From Ruminococcus sp. (lineage in GTDB: Bacteria; Bacillota; Clostridia; Oscillospirales; Ruminococcaceae), in the NCBI GenBank assembly GCA_015066935.1, contig SVNK01000003.1:186001-250000 (forward strand): DNA of 64,000 nt. The letters run 5' to 3'. This document shows, in pieces, positions 24,431-33,371 of the stretch; position 1 is the first letter of the stretch; each line of letters starts with the position of its first letter. The notes under the pieces were generated by a model, which saw nothing but the letters and a program-made list of their open reading frames with translations, was not told where the DNA came from and searched no databases. The translations under genes and the position numbers were made by a program.

Positions 24431-26329
24431 ATGAAGACTCTTGAAGAACTCAAGGCTGTCAGAGAATCTATGGAGGGCGAAGTTGCTCTCAGAACTCATG
24501 GCAACGCTTCTTCAAAATATGAAAGACACGTCCTTGTTTGCGGCGGTACAGGATGTACATCATCCGGTTCACCCAAGCTCATTGCAAAGCTTGAGGAGGA
24601 ATTCGCAGCAAAGGGACTCACAGATAAGGTTCAGATTGTAAAGACAGGTTGTTTCGGTCTTTGCGAGAGAGGTCCCATCATGATCGTTTACCCCGAGGGT
24701 TCATTCTACTCACGTGTTGAGCTTGATGAGATTCCCCGCATCGTAGACGAGCATCTTATCGGCGGAAATCCTGTTAAGGAATTCCTCTATGAAGAAACAG
24801 TTGACGGCGATAACATCAAGTCACTTGACGATACATCATTCTATAAGAAGCAGCACCGTGTTGCTCTCAGAAACTGTGGTGTTATCAACCCTGAGTGCAT
24901 TAATGAGTATATCGGCCGTGACGGATACAAGGCTCTCGGTAAGGTTCTCACAGAGATGACTCCTGAGGATGTTATCCAGACAATCCTTGATTCAGGTCTC
25001 CGTGGACGTGGAGGCGGCGGCTTCCCCACAGGTATGAAGTGGAAGCTTGCAAGAAATATCGTTCCCGATGCAGACATCAAGTATGTTTGCTGTAATGCCG
25101 ACGAGGGTGACCCGGGTGCATTCATGGACCGTTCCGTTCTTGAGGGCGACCCCCATGTTCTCCTTGAGGCTATGACAATCGCCGGTTACGCAATCGGCGC
25201 AAATCAGGGTTATGTATATGTTCGTGCAGAGTACCCCATCGCTGTAGACCGTCTTAACATCGCTATCCAGCAGGCTCGTGAGGCAGGTATGCTCGGTAAG
25301 GACATCTTCGGAACAGGCTTTGATTTCGATATCGACCTCCGTCTCGGCGCAGGCGCATTCGTTTGCGGTGAGGAAACAGCTCTCATGACATCAATCGAGG
25401 GTAATCGTGGTGAGCCCAGACCCAGACCTCCTTTCCCTGCTGAAAAGGGCCTCTACAACAAGCCCACAATCCTCAACAATGTTGAAACATATGCAAATAT
25501 TCCCCAGATTATCCTTAACGGTGCAGACTGGTTCAAGGGTATGGGTACAGAAAAGTCCAAGGGTACAAAGGTATTCGCTCTCGGTGGTAAGATCAACAAC
25601 ACAGGTCTCGTAGAAGTTCCTATGGGAACAACTCTCCGTGAAGTTATCGAGGAAATCGGCGGCGGTATCCCCAACGGCAAGAAGTTCAAGGCTGCTCAGA
25701 CAGGCGGACCTTCAGGCGGATGTATCCCTGCAGAGCATTTCGATATTCCGATTGACTACGATAACCTCATCGGTATCGGTTCAATGATGGGTTCAGGCGG
25801 ACTTATCGTTATGGACGAAGACAACTGTATGGTTGACATCGCTAAGTTCTTCCTCGAATTCACAGTAGACGAGTCATGCGGTAAGTGTACACCCTGCCGT
25901 ATCGGTACAAAGAGAATGTACGAGATTCTCGACAAGATTACAAAGGGTAAGGGAACTCTTGAGGATATCGACAAGCTCGAAGAGCTTTGCTACCACATCA
26001 AGACAAACTCACTCTGCGGTCTCGGACAGACAGCTCCCAACCCTGTTCTTTCAACACTCAAGTTCTTCAGAGACGAGTATATTGCTCACGTTGTTGACAA
26101 GAAGTGTCCCGCAGGCGTATGTAAGGACCTCCTCAGCTTTGAGATCATCAAGGACAGCTGTATCGGCTGTGGACTTTGTGCAAAGCAGTGTCCCGCATCT
26201 GCAATCACAAGAACAGATTATATTGCTCCCGGAAAGAAGCTTGCCGCTATGGAAATCGACAAGGATAAGTGCGTAAAGTGCGGTGCATGTATAGCTTCAT
26301 GTAAGTTCAAGGCAATTATCAAGAAATAA
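24431..26329 (+). CDS. hydB: NAD-linked [FeFe] hydrogenase subunit HydB (NuoF-like)
   Basis: A 632-residue subunit where NAD(H) is oxidised or reduced. Modules in order: N-terminal thioredoxin-like [2Fe-2S] domain (CGGTGCTSSGSP at ~37-48, CFGLCERG at ~76); NuoF flavin domain with GLRGRGGGGFPTGMKW (~190) for FMN and an NAD-binding region (~285-380); [4Fe-4S] motif CGKCTPCRIGTKRM (~482); and a C-terminal double [4Fe-4S] ferredoxin (CIGCGLCAKQCP at ~577, CVKCGACIASC at ~616). This is the layout of HydB in bifurcating hydrogenases, which couple ferredoxin and NADH oxidation to H2 production. Confidence 0.95.
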   Translation: MKTLEELKAVRESMEGEVALRTHGNASSKYERHVLVCGGTGCTSSGSPKLIAKLEEEFAAKGLTDKVQIVKTGCFGLCERGPIMIVYPEGSFYSRVELDEIPRIVDEHLIGGNPVKEFLYEETVDGDNIKSLDDTSFYKKQHRVALRNCGVINPECINEYIGRDGYKALGKVLTEMTPEDVIQTILDSGLRGRGGGGFPTGMKWKLARNIVPDADIKYVCCNADEGDPGAFMDRSVLEGDPHVLLEAMTIAGYAIGANQGYVYVRAEYPIAVDRLNIAIQQAREAGMLGKDIFGTGFDFDIDLRLGAGAFVCGEETALMTSIEGNRGEPRPRPPFPAEKGLYNKPTILNNVETYANIPQIILNGADWFKGMGTEKSKGTKVFALGGKINNTGLVEVPMGTTLREVIEEIGGGIPNGKKFKAAQTGGPSGGCIPAEHFDIPIDYDNLIGIGSMMGSGGLIVMDEDNCMVDIAKFFLEFTVDESCGKCTPCRIGTKRMYEILDKITKGKGTLEDIDKLEELCYHIKTNSLCGLGQTAPNPVLSTLKFFRDEYIAHVVDKKCPAGVCKDLLSFEIIKDSCIGCGLCAKQCPASAITRTDYIAPGKKLAAMEIDKDKCVKCGACIASCKFKAIIKK

Positions 26330-26344
26330 GCGGAGGAACATATA

Positions 26345-28090
26345 ATGGAAAATATCACAGTTAAAGTTAATGGTGTTGAAGTCTCCGTACCCAAGGGTGC
26401 AACAGTCCTTGAGGCTGCACACGCTGCAGGTTTTGAGATTCCCACACTTTGCTATATGAAGGAAATCAACGAGATCGGTGCTTGCCGTATCTGCGTTACA
26501 GAAGTAAACGAAGGCAGAGGCTTCCGTCTTGTTGCAGGCTGTGTTTATCCCTGCACAGACAATATGGAAATCCTCACAGCTTCACCCAAGGTTATTGAGT
26601 CCAGAAAGAGAACGCTTGAGCTCATTCTTTCAACTCATGACAGAAAGTGCCTCTCCTGCGTAAGAAGCGGCAACTGCGAGCTTCAGAAGCTCTGCAAGGA
26701 CTACGGCATCGAGGATGCTTCCATATATGACGGCGCAAAGCCTGAGTATGAGATCGACAACTCCGCAGCTCATATGTACCGTGACAACAACAAGTGTATC
26801 CTTTGCCGCCGCTGCGTAGCAGTATGTGCAAACACACAGGGTATCGGTGTTATCGGTGCAAACGAGAGAGGCTTCAAGACATATATCGGTTCTGCATTTG
26901 ACATGGGACTCGGCGAGACAAGCTGTGTATCCTGTGGTCAGTGTATCGCAGTATGTCCTGTAGGCGCAATCGCTGAAAAGGATTACATCAAGCCTGTTCT
27001 TGAGGCAATTGCTGATCCTGAGAAGGTTGTTCTTGTACAGACAGCTCCTGCTGTTCGTGCAGGTCTTGGTGAGTGCTTCGGACTTCCCATCGGCACAAAC
27101 GTTGAAGGCAAGATGGTTGCAGCTCTCAGAAAGCTCGGTTTCGATAAGGTGTTCGACACTGATTTCGCTGCTGACCTTACAATCATGGAAGAAGCTACAG
27201 AGTTCCTTGACAGAGTCAAGAACGGCGGAAAGCTTCCCCTTATCACATCATGTTCACCCGGTTGGGTTAAGTACTGCGAGCACTACTTCCCTGAGATGAC
27301 AGAGAATCTTTCAAGCTGTAAGTCACCTCAGCAGATGTTCGGTGCAGTAGCTAAGACATATTATGCTGAGAAGATCGGCGTTGATCCCAAGAATATCGTT
27401 ATGGTATCAATCATGCCTTGTACAGCTAAGAAGTTCGAAATCGGCAGAGACGACCAGAATGCTGCCGGTGTTCCTGATGTTGATTACTCACTTACAACAC
27501 GTGAGCTTGGCAGAATGATTGAGCGTGCAGGTATCAACTTCCTCGGACTTGAGGACGAGAAGTTTGACGATCCGCTCGGAATCTCAACAGGTGCAGGCGT
27601 TATCTTCGGTGCTACAGGCGGTGTTATGGAGGCTGCTCTCAGAACAGCTGTTTATACACTCACAGGCGAGACTGTAACAGACCTCCCCGAAGTTCGTGGA
27701 ACAGCAGGCATCAAGGAGGCTACTTACAATGTAGCAGGCATGGATGTTAAGGTTGCTGTAGTAAGCGGTCTTGCAAACGCTAAGGAAGTTCTTGAGAAGG
27801 TACAGAGCGGCGAAGCTGATTACCAGTTCATTGAAATCATGGCATGTCCCGGCGGCTGTGTAAACGGCGGCGGTCAGCCTCAGGTTGCAATGGGTATCAG
27901 AAACTTCACTGACCTCAGATCCGAAAGAGCTAAGGTTCTCTACAACCTTGACAAGGAGATGCCTCTCAGACAGTCTCACAACAACCCTGCTGTAAAGGCA
28001 CTCTATGATGAGTTCCTTGAGAAGCCCGGCAGTCACAAGGCTCATGAGCTTCTCCACACAACATACGTTAAGAGAACAATCAATAAGTAA
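26345..28090 (+). CDS. hydA: [FeFe] hydrogenase catalytic subunit HydA
   Basis: A 581-residue hydrogenase. The N-terminal [2Fe-2S] domain (~1-80) has GACRICVTEV; His/Cys and two [4Fe-4S] clusters follow (CILCRRCVAVC at ~157, CVSCGQCIAVCP at ~198). The H-cluster domain has all three signatures: TSCSPGW (~301), MPCTAKKFE (~357) and MACPGGCVNGGGQP (~498). It produces H2 from protons with electrons from NADH and reduced ferredoxin together with HydB and HydC. Maturation genes hydEFG are not in this window. The operon ends at a terminator just downstream. Confidence 0.96.
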   Translation: MENITVKVNGVEVSVPKGATVLEAAHAAGFEIPTLCYMKEINEIGACRICVTEVNEGRGFRLVAGCVYPCTDNMEILTASPKVIESRKRTLELILSTHDRKCLSCVRSGNCELQKLCKDYGIEDASIYDGAKPEYEIDNSAAHMYRDNNKCILCRRCVAVCANTQGIGVIGANERGFKTYIGSAFDMGLGETSCVSCGQCIAVCPVGAIAEKDYIKPVLEAIADPEKVVLVQTAPAVRAGLGECFGLPIGTNVEGKMVAALRKLGFDKVFDTDFAADLTIMEEATEFLDRVKNGGKLPLITSCSPGWVKYCEHYFPEMTENLSSCKSPQQMFGAVAKTYYAEKIGVDPKNIVMVSIMPCTAKKFEIGRDDQNAAGVPDVDYSLTTRELGRMIERAGINFLGLEDEKFDDPLGISTGAGVIFGATGGVMEAALRTAVYTLTGETVTDLPEVRGTAGIKEATYNVAGMDVKVAVVSGLANAKEVLEKVQSGEADYQFIEIMACPGGCVNGGGQPQVAMGIRNFTDLRSERAKVLYNLDKEMPLRQSHNNPAVKALYDEFLEKPGSHKAHELLHTTYVKRTINK

Positions 28091-28125
28091 TTAAGACACA
28101 CGGTCAGCCGTATGTCAGAACAGGG

Positions 28126-28155
28126 CGCTGTGGCTTATGTCACAGCGTCTTTTTG
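28126..28155 (+). terminator. Terminator of the hydCBA operon
   Basis: CGCTGTG pairs with CACAGCG, followed by TCTTTTT. Confidence 0.85.
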
Positions 28156-28171
28156 TTAAGGAGGTATCAAT

Positions 28172-28831
28172 ATGGCAAGAACAATTGCAATCAACGGTAC
28201 AGGCACTGCCTCGGTGAAGCCTGACAGAATCAGTATTTCGCTCACACTTTTTGCTCTTGACACCGATTACGCAAAGGCAATGCAGAAAGCCTCACAACAG
28301 CTCGAATCGTTGAAAAAGAGCATGGGTTCGGTTGGCTTTGATTCGGACGAGATCAAAACGACAGGTTTTAATGTCCGTACAGAATACGAGACTGTTTTCA
28401 ATGAGATTAATCAGCGGAAAAATGTCTTTAAGGGATACAACTGTATTCATAATCTGAAGATTGATTTTGATATGGACACTGAACGTCTGGCGGCTGTTTT
28501 GTCAGCAATTTCGTGTGCATCCGCAGAGCCGGAACTTCATATAGCGTTTACGGTTGAGAACAGCGAGGAAATCAGGGAAAACCTGCTTAGGGCCGCTGCT
28601 GAGAATTCCAGAAAGAATGCAGAAATCCTTTGTGACGCTACGGGAGTGAAGCTTGGTAATCTGATTTCAGTGAGATATGATATTGACAACATGTCGTTTG
28701 TGTCGCCTACTTCGTACAGAATGGATAGGAATTGTATGCTTTCTGCGTCGGCTGACGGGTGCTCAATAGACATAAATCCCGAAAACATTGAACTCAGCGA
28801 GAACGTGGAGTTTGAGTGGGAGATCGTATAA
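28172..28831 (+). CDS. SIMPL domain (YggE/DUF541) protein without signal peptide
   Basis: A 219-residue SIMPL-domain protein starting MARTIAINGTGTASVKPDRI, with the typical IxxxGxGxxxxxPD opening and repeated alpha/beta pattern. Most family members (YggE) are secreted or periplasmic and linked to stress tolerance; this one begins directly with the domain and has no signal peptide or membrane segment, so it should be cytoplasmic. The ribosome binding site is AAGGAGG before ATG 28172. It follows the hydrogenase terminator, so it either has its own promoter or is reached by read-through. Confidence 0.85.
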   Translation: MARTIAINGTGTASVKPDRISISLTLFALDTDYAKAMQKASQQLESLKKSMGSVGFDSDEIKTTGFNVRTEYETVFNEINQRKNVFKGYNCIHNLKIDFDMDTERLAAVLSAISCASAEPELHIAFTVENSEEIRENLLRAAAENSRKNAEILCDATGVKLGNLISVRYDIDNMSFVSPTSYRMDRNCMLSASADGCSIDINPENIELSENVEFEWEIV

Positions 28832-28870
28832 CCGCAAGTACTGTTGCAATAATGAATGGGGGAAAGGTAT

Positions 28871-29344
28871 ATGATTGAAAAGCTTGATCCGATGCAGGAA
28901 GCTGCATCAGAAGCGGAAAACGGCGTGAAATCAGGGCATGGCGGACCGTTTGGTGCTGTTATTGTCAAGGATGGCAAAATAATCGGCAGGGGACACAATA
29001 GTGTTATCCTGAACAACGACCCTACATCTCATGCTGAGGTTGAAGCGATTCGTTATGCGTGCCGCAGAACAGGAAGTTTTGACCTTTCGGGTACGGTGCT
29101 TTATACAACGTGCTATCCGTGTCCGATGTGTCTCGGAGCGATTATGTGGGCGAGAATTGACAGGATATATTACTGTCTAAATTCGGAGGACGTTGCAAAA
29201 ATAGGCTTTGATGACGGGGAATTTTATGATAATTTCAGCAATCCTGAATTTCTTGAAGGTTTTGCACATGTGAGTGATCAAGAAAGAGAAAGGTGTATTG
29301 AAATTCTGAAAAGCTACAGCAGTAATGAACATACGATATATTAG
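28871..29344 (+). CDS. guaD: Guanine deaminase (GuaD), cytidine deaminase fold
   Basis: A 157-residue zinc deaminase of the GuaD type, converting guanine to xanthine. Zinc ligands and catalytic Glu appear in SHAEVEAIR (~56-64) and PCPMCLGAI (~85-93); the N-terminal GGPFGAVIVKDGKIIG (~22-37) and C-terminal GFDDGEFY match Bacillus GuaD well. TadA (tRNA A34 deaminase) shares the fold but lacks the GFDD segment, so GuaD is the better call. The start at 28871 is chosen because GGAAAGG precedes it at proper distance; a longer frame starts at 28856. Confidence 0.88.
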   Translation: MIEKLDPMQEAASEAENGVKSGHGGPFGAVIVKDGKIIGRGHNSVILNNDPTSHAEVEAIRYACRRTGSFDLSGTVLYTTCYPCPMCLGAIMWARIDRIYYCLNSEDVAKIGFDDGEFYDNFSNPEFLEGFAHVSDQERERCIEILKSYSSNEHTIY

Positions 29345-29349
29345 CGTAA

Positions 29350-29386
29350 AACCTCACTGCAAAAGTATTTGCGGTGAGGTTCTTTG
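29350..29386 (+). terminator. Terminator after guaD
   Basis: ACCTCACTGCAAA pairs with TTTGCGGTGAGGT, with one mismatch, followed by TCTTTGTT. Confidence 0.75.
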
Positions 29387-29437
29387 TTATCTGCGGTTGA
29401 CATTTAAGCGGTGCAGTGATATAATTAATAATATTAA

Positions 29438-29610
29438 GGCAACACCGCACCAAAGCATGCCTTACGGCTTTGCACGAAATCTGCGTTCATATTTCCCGTC
29501 ATCTTGCACAGAAATTCCTTGACATACGTCAGTATGCCTACGGAATTTCTATACAATCTGACGAAAAATCTGTCTTCGCATCTTTCGTACAATCTCTGTG
29601 CGGTGCTGCC
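29438..29610. mobile_element. MITE-like palindromic element with 13-bp terminal inverted repeats
   Basis: The 173-bp element begins GGCAACACCGCAC and ends GTGCGGTGCTGCC, which are inverted repeats matching at 12 of 13 positions. It is flanked on both sides by TAA, a possible 3-bp target duplication. The two halves are complementary over much of their length (ACGAAA/TTTCGT, GAAATTCC/GGAATTTC and others) around a central loop near 29515-29545, so the whole forms a long hairpin. It has no coding sequence and looks non-autonomous. It separates guaD from tyrA; the tyrA start lies 25 bp downstream. Confidence 0.75.
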
Positions 29611-29635
29611 TAAAGTAAATTATGTGAGGTGTAAA

Positions 29636-30487
29636 ATGAATATACTTTTAGTCGGAATGGGACTTATAGGCGGTTCGCTTTGTAAGGCTCTTAAAAAGTA
29701 TACATATCACACTGTAACAGGCTGTGACAGAAATAAGGATATAGAAATTCAGGCGCTTCGTGAAGCAGCGGTTGACAGGACGTTTGACGGCAGTTTTGAT
29801 GGGTATGACGTTGCTGTAATAGCACTTTTTCCGGAAGCGGCGGAGAAGTTTTTTGCTGAAAATGCAGCAAAAATGGACAAGAAAACGCTTGTGACGGATG
29901 TCTGTGGAATCAAGGGAGAATTTTCACAGCGAATGAAGAAAACAGCTGAGGAAAATGGTCTGAGGTATCTTGGAATTCATCCTATGGCAGGCAAGGAGTT
30001 TGGTGGATACTACAACAGTACGGCTGAGCTTTTCGTCAAGGCGAACTTCATTATAGCACCTTTTGAGGACTCTTCTGCGGATGACGTAAAGCTGCTGAGA
30101 GAGCTTGCGATTGAAATTGGTGCAGGAAAAATTGTTGAGACAACTCCCGATAATCACGACAAAATGATTGCCTATACGTCGCAGCTTGCACACATTGTAT
30201 CAAGTGCTTACGTAAAAAGCCCCGAGCTGGGGCTTGAGTGCGGATTCAGCGGAGGAAGCTTTCAGGATATGACCAGAATCGCCACAATGAATGAGAAAAT
30301 GTGGACGGACCTCTTTATGCAGAACCGTGAGAATCTTATGTTTGAGCTTGATATTCTTATAGAAAATCTGAAAAAGTATAATGAGGCTCTGAAAAACAGT
30401 GATTGTGAGAGACTCAGTGCATTGATTGCGGAGGGCAGGGAACTGAAGGAGGACAACCTGCGTCACAGAGTAGGTCAGCCTAACTGA
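29636..30487 (+). CDS. tyrA: Prephenate dehydrogenase
   Basis: A 283-residue NAD-dependent enzyme that converts prephenate to 4-hydroxyphenylpyruvate for tyrosine synthesis. The Rossmann motif is ILLVGMGLIGGSLCKAL (~3-19). GIHPMAGKEFGGYYNS (~111-126) contains a His conserved in TyrA. The all-alpha C-terminal dimerisation domain follows (~160-283). It has no fused chorismate mutase or ACT domain. The start at 29636 is chosen because the ATG is followed directly by the Rossmann fold and preceded by GAGGTG; an upstream frame beginning at 29504 lies inside the mobile element. It converges with the pseudouridine synthase gene 3 bp away. Confidence 0.9.
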   Translation: MNILLVGMGLIGGSLCKALKKYTYHTVTGCDRNKDIEIQALREAAVDRTFDGSFDGYDVAVIALFPEAAEKFFAENAAKMDKKTLVTDVCGIKGEFSQRMKKTAEENGLRYLGIHPMAGKEFGGYYNSTAELFVKANFIIAPFEDSSADDVKLLRELAIEIGAGKIVETTPDNHDKMIAYTSQLAHIVSSAYVKSPELGLECGFSGGSFQDMTRIATMNEKMWTDLFMQNRENLMFELDILIENLKKYNEALKNSDCERLSALIAEGRELKEDNLRHRVGQPN

Positions 30488-30490
30488 TAT

Positions 30491-31435
30491 TCAGCGTATA
30501 AATCTTTCGAAATCCGGAGGTGGTGCGGTAATCCTGAGTTTGTTAAGGTAACTGAGCGTGGAGCTTTCAGGCAGTGCGAATTGCAGGGAATAGGCGCAGA
30601 GAGCCTGTCTGAAAATGCCGTAACGCTTGTTTACGCTGTTGTTTCCGTATTTTCCGTCACCGAGCAGAGGTGCACCAATGTGAGCGAGGTGAGCTCTTAT
30701 CTGATGAGTGCGTCCCGTGAAAAGTGTGATTTCGGCAAGTGTGAGACCGTCTTTTTCCGCAAGGACACGGTAGCCTGTCTTAATTGGTCTGAAGCCGTCG
30801 GACGGAGTATCCGAAATTGTCACGATGTTTTTTTCGTCGTCCTTTTTGTGAAAAGCGGTTATGATATCGCTTTTTTTAGGCAGGGGAGCCGTAACGATAC
30901 AGTGATAGATTTTGGTTATTAAGCCGTCACGGATTGCGGAGTTGACTTCTCTTAATGCGGTGGATTTTTTCGCTGCAGTGACAAGTCCGCAGGTGTTTCT
31001 GTCGAGACGGCTGCAAAGTGCGGGAGCGAATGAGCTTTCCTTTTCGGGAGTGAATTCACCTTTTTTGTACAGATAGTGCTGTATACGACTGATGAGCGTA
31101 TCTGATGAGCCGCTTCCCTGATGTGAATCAAGACCGACAGGCTTGTTGACAATGATGATATTATCGTCCTCATAGACAACATCGATTGAGTCGGGAGCGT
31201 TGAGGAAGCTCATATCATGTGATTTTACGGCAGAGAGTTCGTCCTTGACGTAGACCGTGACCGTATCGCCTGTACAGATGCGTGCAGAGCCGTCACATCG
31301 TTTGCCGTTGATTTTTATGTCTTTTTTGCGCAGGAGTTTATACAGCATGCTTTTAGGCAAATCGGGCAATGCTTTTGTGATGAATTTATCTATGCGCTGA
31401 CCGCTGTCGTTTTCATTAATGATAAATGTTTTCAT
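30491..31435 (-). CDS. RluA-family pseudouridine synthase
   Basis: A 314-residue enzyme that isomerises uridine in rRNA or tRNA. An S4-like N-terminal domain (RIDKFITKALPDLPKSMLYKLL) precedes the catalytic domain with CSRLDRNTCGLV (~155), where the Asp is the catalytic residue; GRTHQIRAHLAHIGAPLLGDGKYG (split here as GRTHQIRAHLAH and LLGDGKYG, ~255-275) is the second family motif. It could be RluD, RluC or a similar enzyme; the target is not decidable from the sequence. The start at 31435 is chosen for GAGGG a few bases upstream; the longer frame at 31468 has none. Confidence 0.9.
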   Translation of the reverse strand: MKTFIINENDSGQRIDKFITKALPDLPKSMLYKLLRKKDIKINGKRCDGSARICTGDTVTVYVKDELSAVKSHDMSFLNAPDSIDVVYEDDNIIIVNKPVGLDSHQGSGSSDTLISRIQHYLYKKGEFTPEKESSFAPALCSRLDRNTCGLVTAAKKSTALREVNSAIRDGLITKIYHCIVTAPLPKKSDIITAFHKKDDEKNIVTISDTPSDGFRPIKTGYRVLAEKDGLTLAEITLFTGRTHQIRAHLAHIGAPLLGDGKYGNNSVNKRYGIFRQALCAYSLQFALPESSTLSYLNKLRITAPPPDFERFIR

Positions 31436-31738
31436 ATTTTTCCCTCGTTTTTTATTAAATAATGACAAAATATATTATTATTCTCATAACGTTCATATAT
31501 TTTTTATGTAGCATTCATATTTCGACCAATTAATATAATAAACTACAAATAAAATATGGTAAAATACACAAAAAGCCTTTCGTCCTATTGGCTAAGGCTA
31601 CGAAAATTTGTAAAAATACGTCTTTTTTTTCGTGAAGTATTGATATAAATTAACTGTTGTGTTATAATTTAGTAAACTTAGTGAGATTAATCGTAACAAA
31701 ACTTATATTATTTTACCTTTTTAAGGAGATGATTTTAT
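31436..31738 (+). promoter_or_regulatory. Intergenic region with the GH25 promoter
   Basis: A promoter, TTGATA (31640-31645), 17-bp spacer, TATAAT (31663-31668), lies 70 bp before the lysozyme gene. Upstream, AGCCTT at about 31575-31580 and AAGGCT form a small hairpin that, on the minus strand, is followed by T's; it lies upstream of the pseudouridine synthase start and may be an attenuator for that gene, though this is weak. I see no gene in the region. Confidence 0.6.
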
Positions 31739-33307
31739 ATGAAGCGATATGGAAGAATACTTGCAGCCGTTATATCTTGTGTCATGATGAATACGTCAGG
31801 TGTGTTGACTTCGTTTGCAGATTATACGGAAGCAGATACAACTGTTTATTCTTATAATAACATAAATAGTTCTGAATGTAAAGTATCAGAAACAGATTCC
31901 TTGCCTGAAACACAGTACAAGCAGTCTGAGGATGTGCCGTTCAACGTATTCAATATTATGGAGGCACATAAGGAGTATGTCGATAATCAGAATCAGCCTT
32001 CAGTATACCGTAATTCACTTGGAATAGACGTTTCACAATGGCAGGGTGATATTGATTGGTCAAGGGTAAAGTCAAGCGGAATTGACTATGCAATTATAAG
32101 AGCCGGCTACGGTAAATGCTCGTGGCAGGAAGATCCTAAATTTGATGTGAATATGAAGGGTGCTCAGGAAGCAGGTCTCGACTGTGGTACATACTGGTAT
32201 AGTTATGCTCTTACCGTAGAAGAAGCTGTTGAAGAAGCAGAAGCCTGTTATGAAGTTATCAAGGATTATGATTTTACTTATCCTGTGTATTTCGATATTG
32301 AAGATCCTTCACAGTCTCATCTTTCAACAGTACAGACCTCCGCTATCATAGAAGCATTCTGCACAACGCTTCAGTCCAAGGGATATTATGTAGGACTTTA
32401 CAGCTATGCAAATCTTCTCAGCACAAAGGTGTTTTCCACAGTTCTTGAGAAATATCCTGTCTGGGTTGCTCATTATGGTGTAGAGACTCCCGATTATACA
32501 GGACAGTACGGAATGTGGCAGTATACAAGTACAGGTTGGGTTGATGGTATTAACGGTAATGTTGACATGAATTATGCATATGTAAATTACCCCTATATCA
32601 TTTCTCCCGATACATATAAAGAAAAACCCGATAATCCTGATGTTCCTGGTATAGCACCTCCCATTCAGTGGGATCCCGTTGAGGACTCCGTTGCGGAAGG
32701 TATCGACGTTTCATTCTGGCAGGGTGACATCGACTGGAATGCTGTAGCAGAATCCGGAGTGGACTATGCGATTATCCGTGCAGGATACGGAAACCTTGTT
32801 TCTCAGAGGGATACAAAGTTTGTTGAAAACATCAACGGAGCTAAGGCAGCAGGTCTTGACTGTGGAGTATACTGGTACAGTTATGCAGCATCTCCTGAGG
32901 ATGCTGTCCTTGAAGCTCAGGCTTGTTACGAAGTAATCAAGGATTATCAGTTTGAATATCCCGTATACTTTGATATTGAGGACCCCGTGTTCAATGGTAA
33001 ATCAGCAGAAGAGCTTACAGAGATTACCGATGCATTCTGTTCATATCTTGAATCCATGGGCTATTACGTAGGTATCACAAGCTATTCAAGCTTCCTTAAT
33101 ACAAGACTTGATTCGTCGATTTTTGAAAAATTCGACGTGTGGGTGGCCCATTATGGTGTAAGCAGACCCGATTATTACGGAAATTTCGGTATGTGGCAGT
33201 ATTCATCGACAGGTTATGTAAACGGAATCTACACAGCAGTAGACCTCAATCACTGTTACTATGATTATCCTACAATTATGAAGGAAAACTTTATTAACGG
33301 TTTTTAA
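31739..33307 (+). CDS. Secreted lysozyme with two tandem GH25 domains
   Basis: A 522-residue protein with signal peptide (~1-28, MKRYGRILAAVISCVMM), a short spacer, and two GH25 (Cellosyl-type muramidase) domains, ~97-285 and ~321-510, with similar sequences. Each has the motif DVSxWQGDIDW (first GIDVSQWQGDIDW, second EGIDVSFWQGDIDW) and YFDIEDP, carrying the catalytic Asp and Glu. It cleaves peptidoglycan between MurNAc and GlcNAc. There is no recognisable cell-wall binding repeat, anchor or dockerin. A strong AAGGAG ribosome binding site precedes the ATG. The duplication is unusual; most GH25 proteins have one domain. Confidence 0.93.
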   Translation: MKRYGRILAAVISCVMMNTSGVLTSFADYTEADTTVYSYNNINSSECKVSETDSLPETQYKQSEDVPFNVFNIMEAHKEYVDNQNQPSVYRNSLGIDVSQWQGDIDWSRVKSSGIDYAIIRAGYGKCSWQEDPKFDVNMKGAQEAGLDCGTYWYSYALTVEEAVEEAEACYEVIKDYDFTYPVYFDIEDPSQSHLSTVQTSAIIEAFCTTLQSKGYYVGLYSYANLLSTKVFSTVLEKYPVWVAHYGVETPDYTGQYGMWQYTSTGWVDGINGNVDMNYAYVNYPYIISPDTYKEKPDNPDVPGIAPPIQWDPVEDSVAEGIDVSFWQGDIDWNAVAESGVDYAIIRAGYGNLVSQRDTKFVENINGAKAAGLDCGVYWYSYAASPEDAVLEAQACYEVIKDYQFEYPVYFDIEDPVFNGKSAEELTEITDAFCSYLESMGYYVGITSYSSFLNTRLDSSIFEKFDVWVAHYGVSRPDYYGNFGMWQYSSTGYVNGIYTAVDLNHCYYDYPTIMKENFINGF

Positions 33308-33320
33308 ATGAAGAAAAAAC

Positions 33321-33356
33321 ATCAGAGCCTATTCCTTTCGGGGAGTAGGCTCTGAT
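33321..33356. terminator. Stem-loop between the GH25 and addB genes
   Basis: ATCAGAGCCTA (33321-33331) pairs with TAGGCTCTGAT (33346-33356). No T-run follows on the plus strand (an A-run precedes it), so it is a weak terminator for the GH25 gene at best and addB may be reached by read-through. Confidence 0.5.
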
Positions 33357-33371
33357 TCGGCAGGTGAGAAA

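Noticed and set aside
28871-29344. tRNA adenosine deaminase TadA
   Set aside because: The GGPFGAVIVKDG and GFDD segments match guanine deaminase; TadA lacks the latter.
29504-29635. N-terminal extension of the tyrA gene
   Set aside because: The extension lies in and beside the mobile element; the Rossmann fold begins right at ATG 29636 with its own ribosome binding site.
31575-31602. Riboswitch upstream of the GH25 or pseudouridine synthase gene
   Set aside because: Only a short 6-bp hairpin is visible and it does not match any riboswitch class I know.
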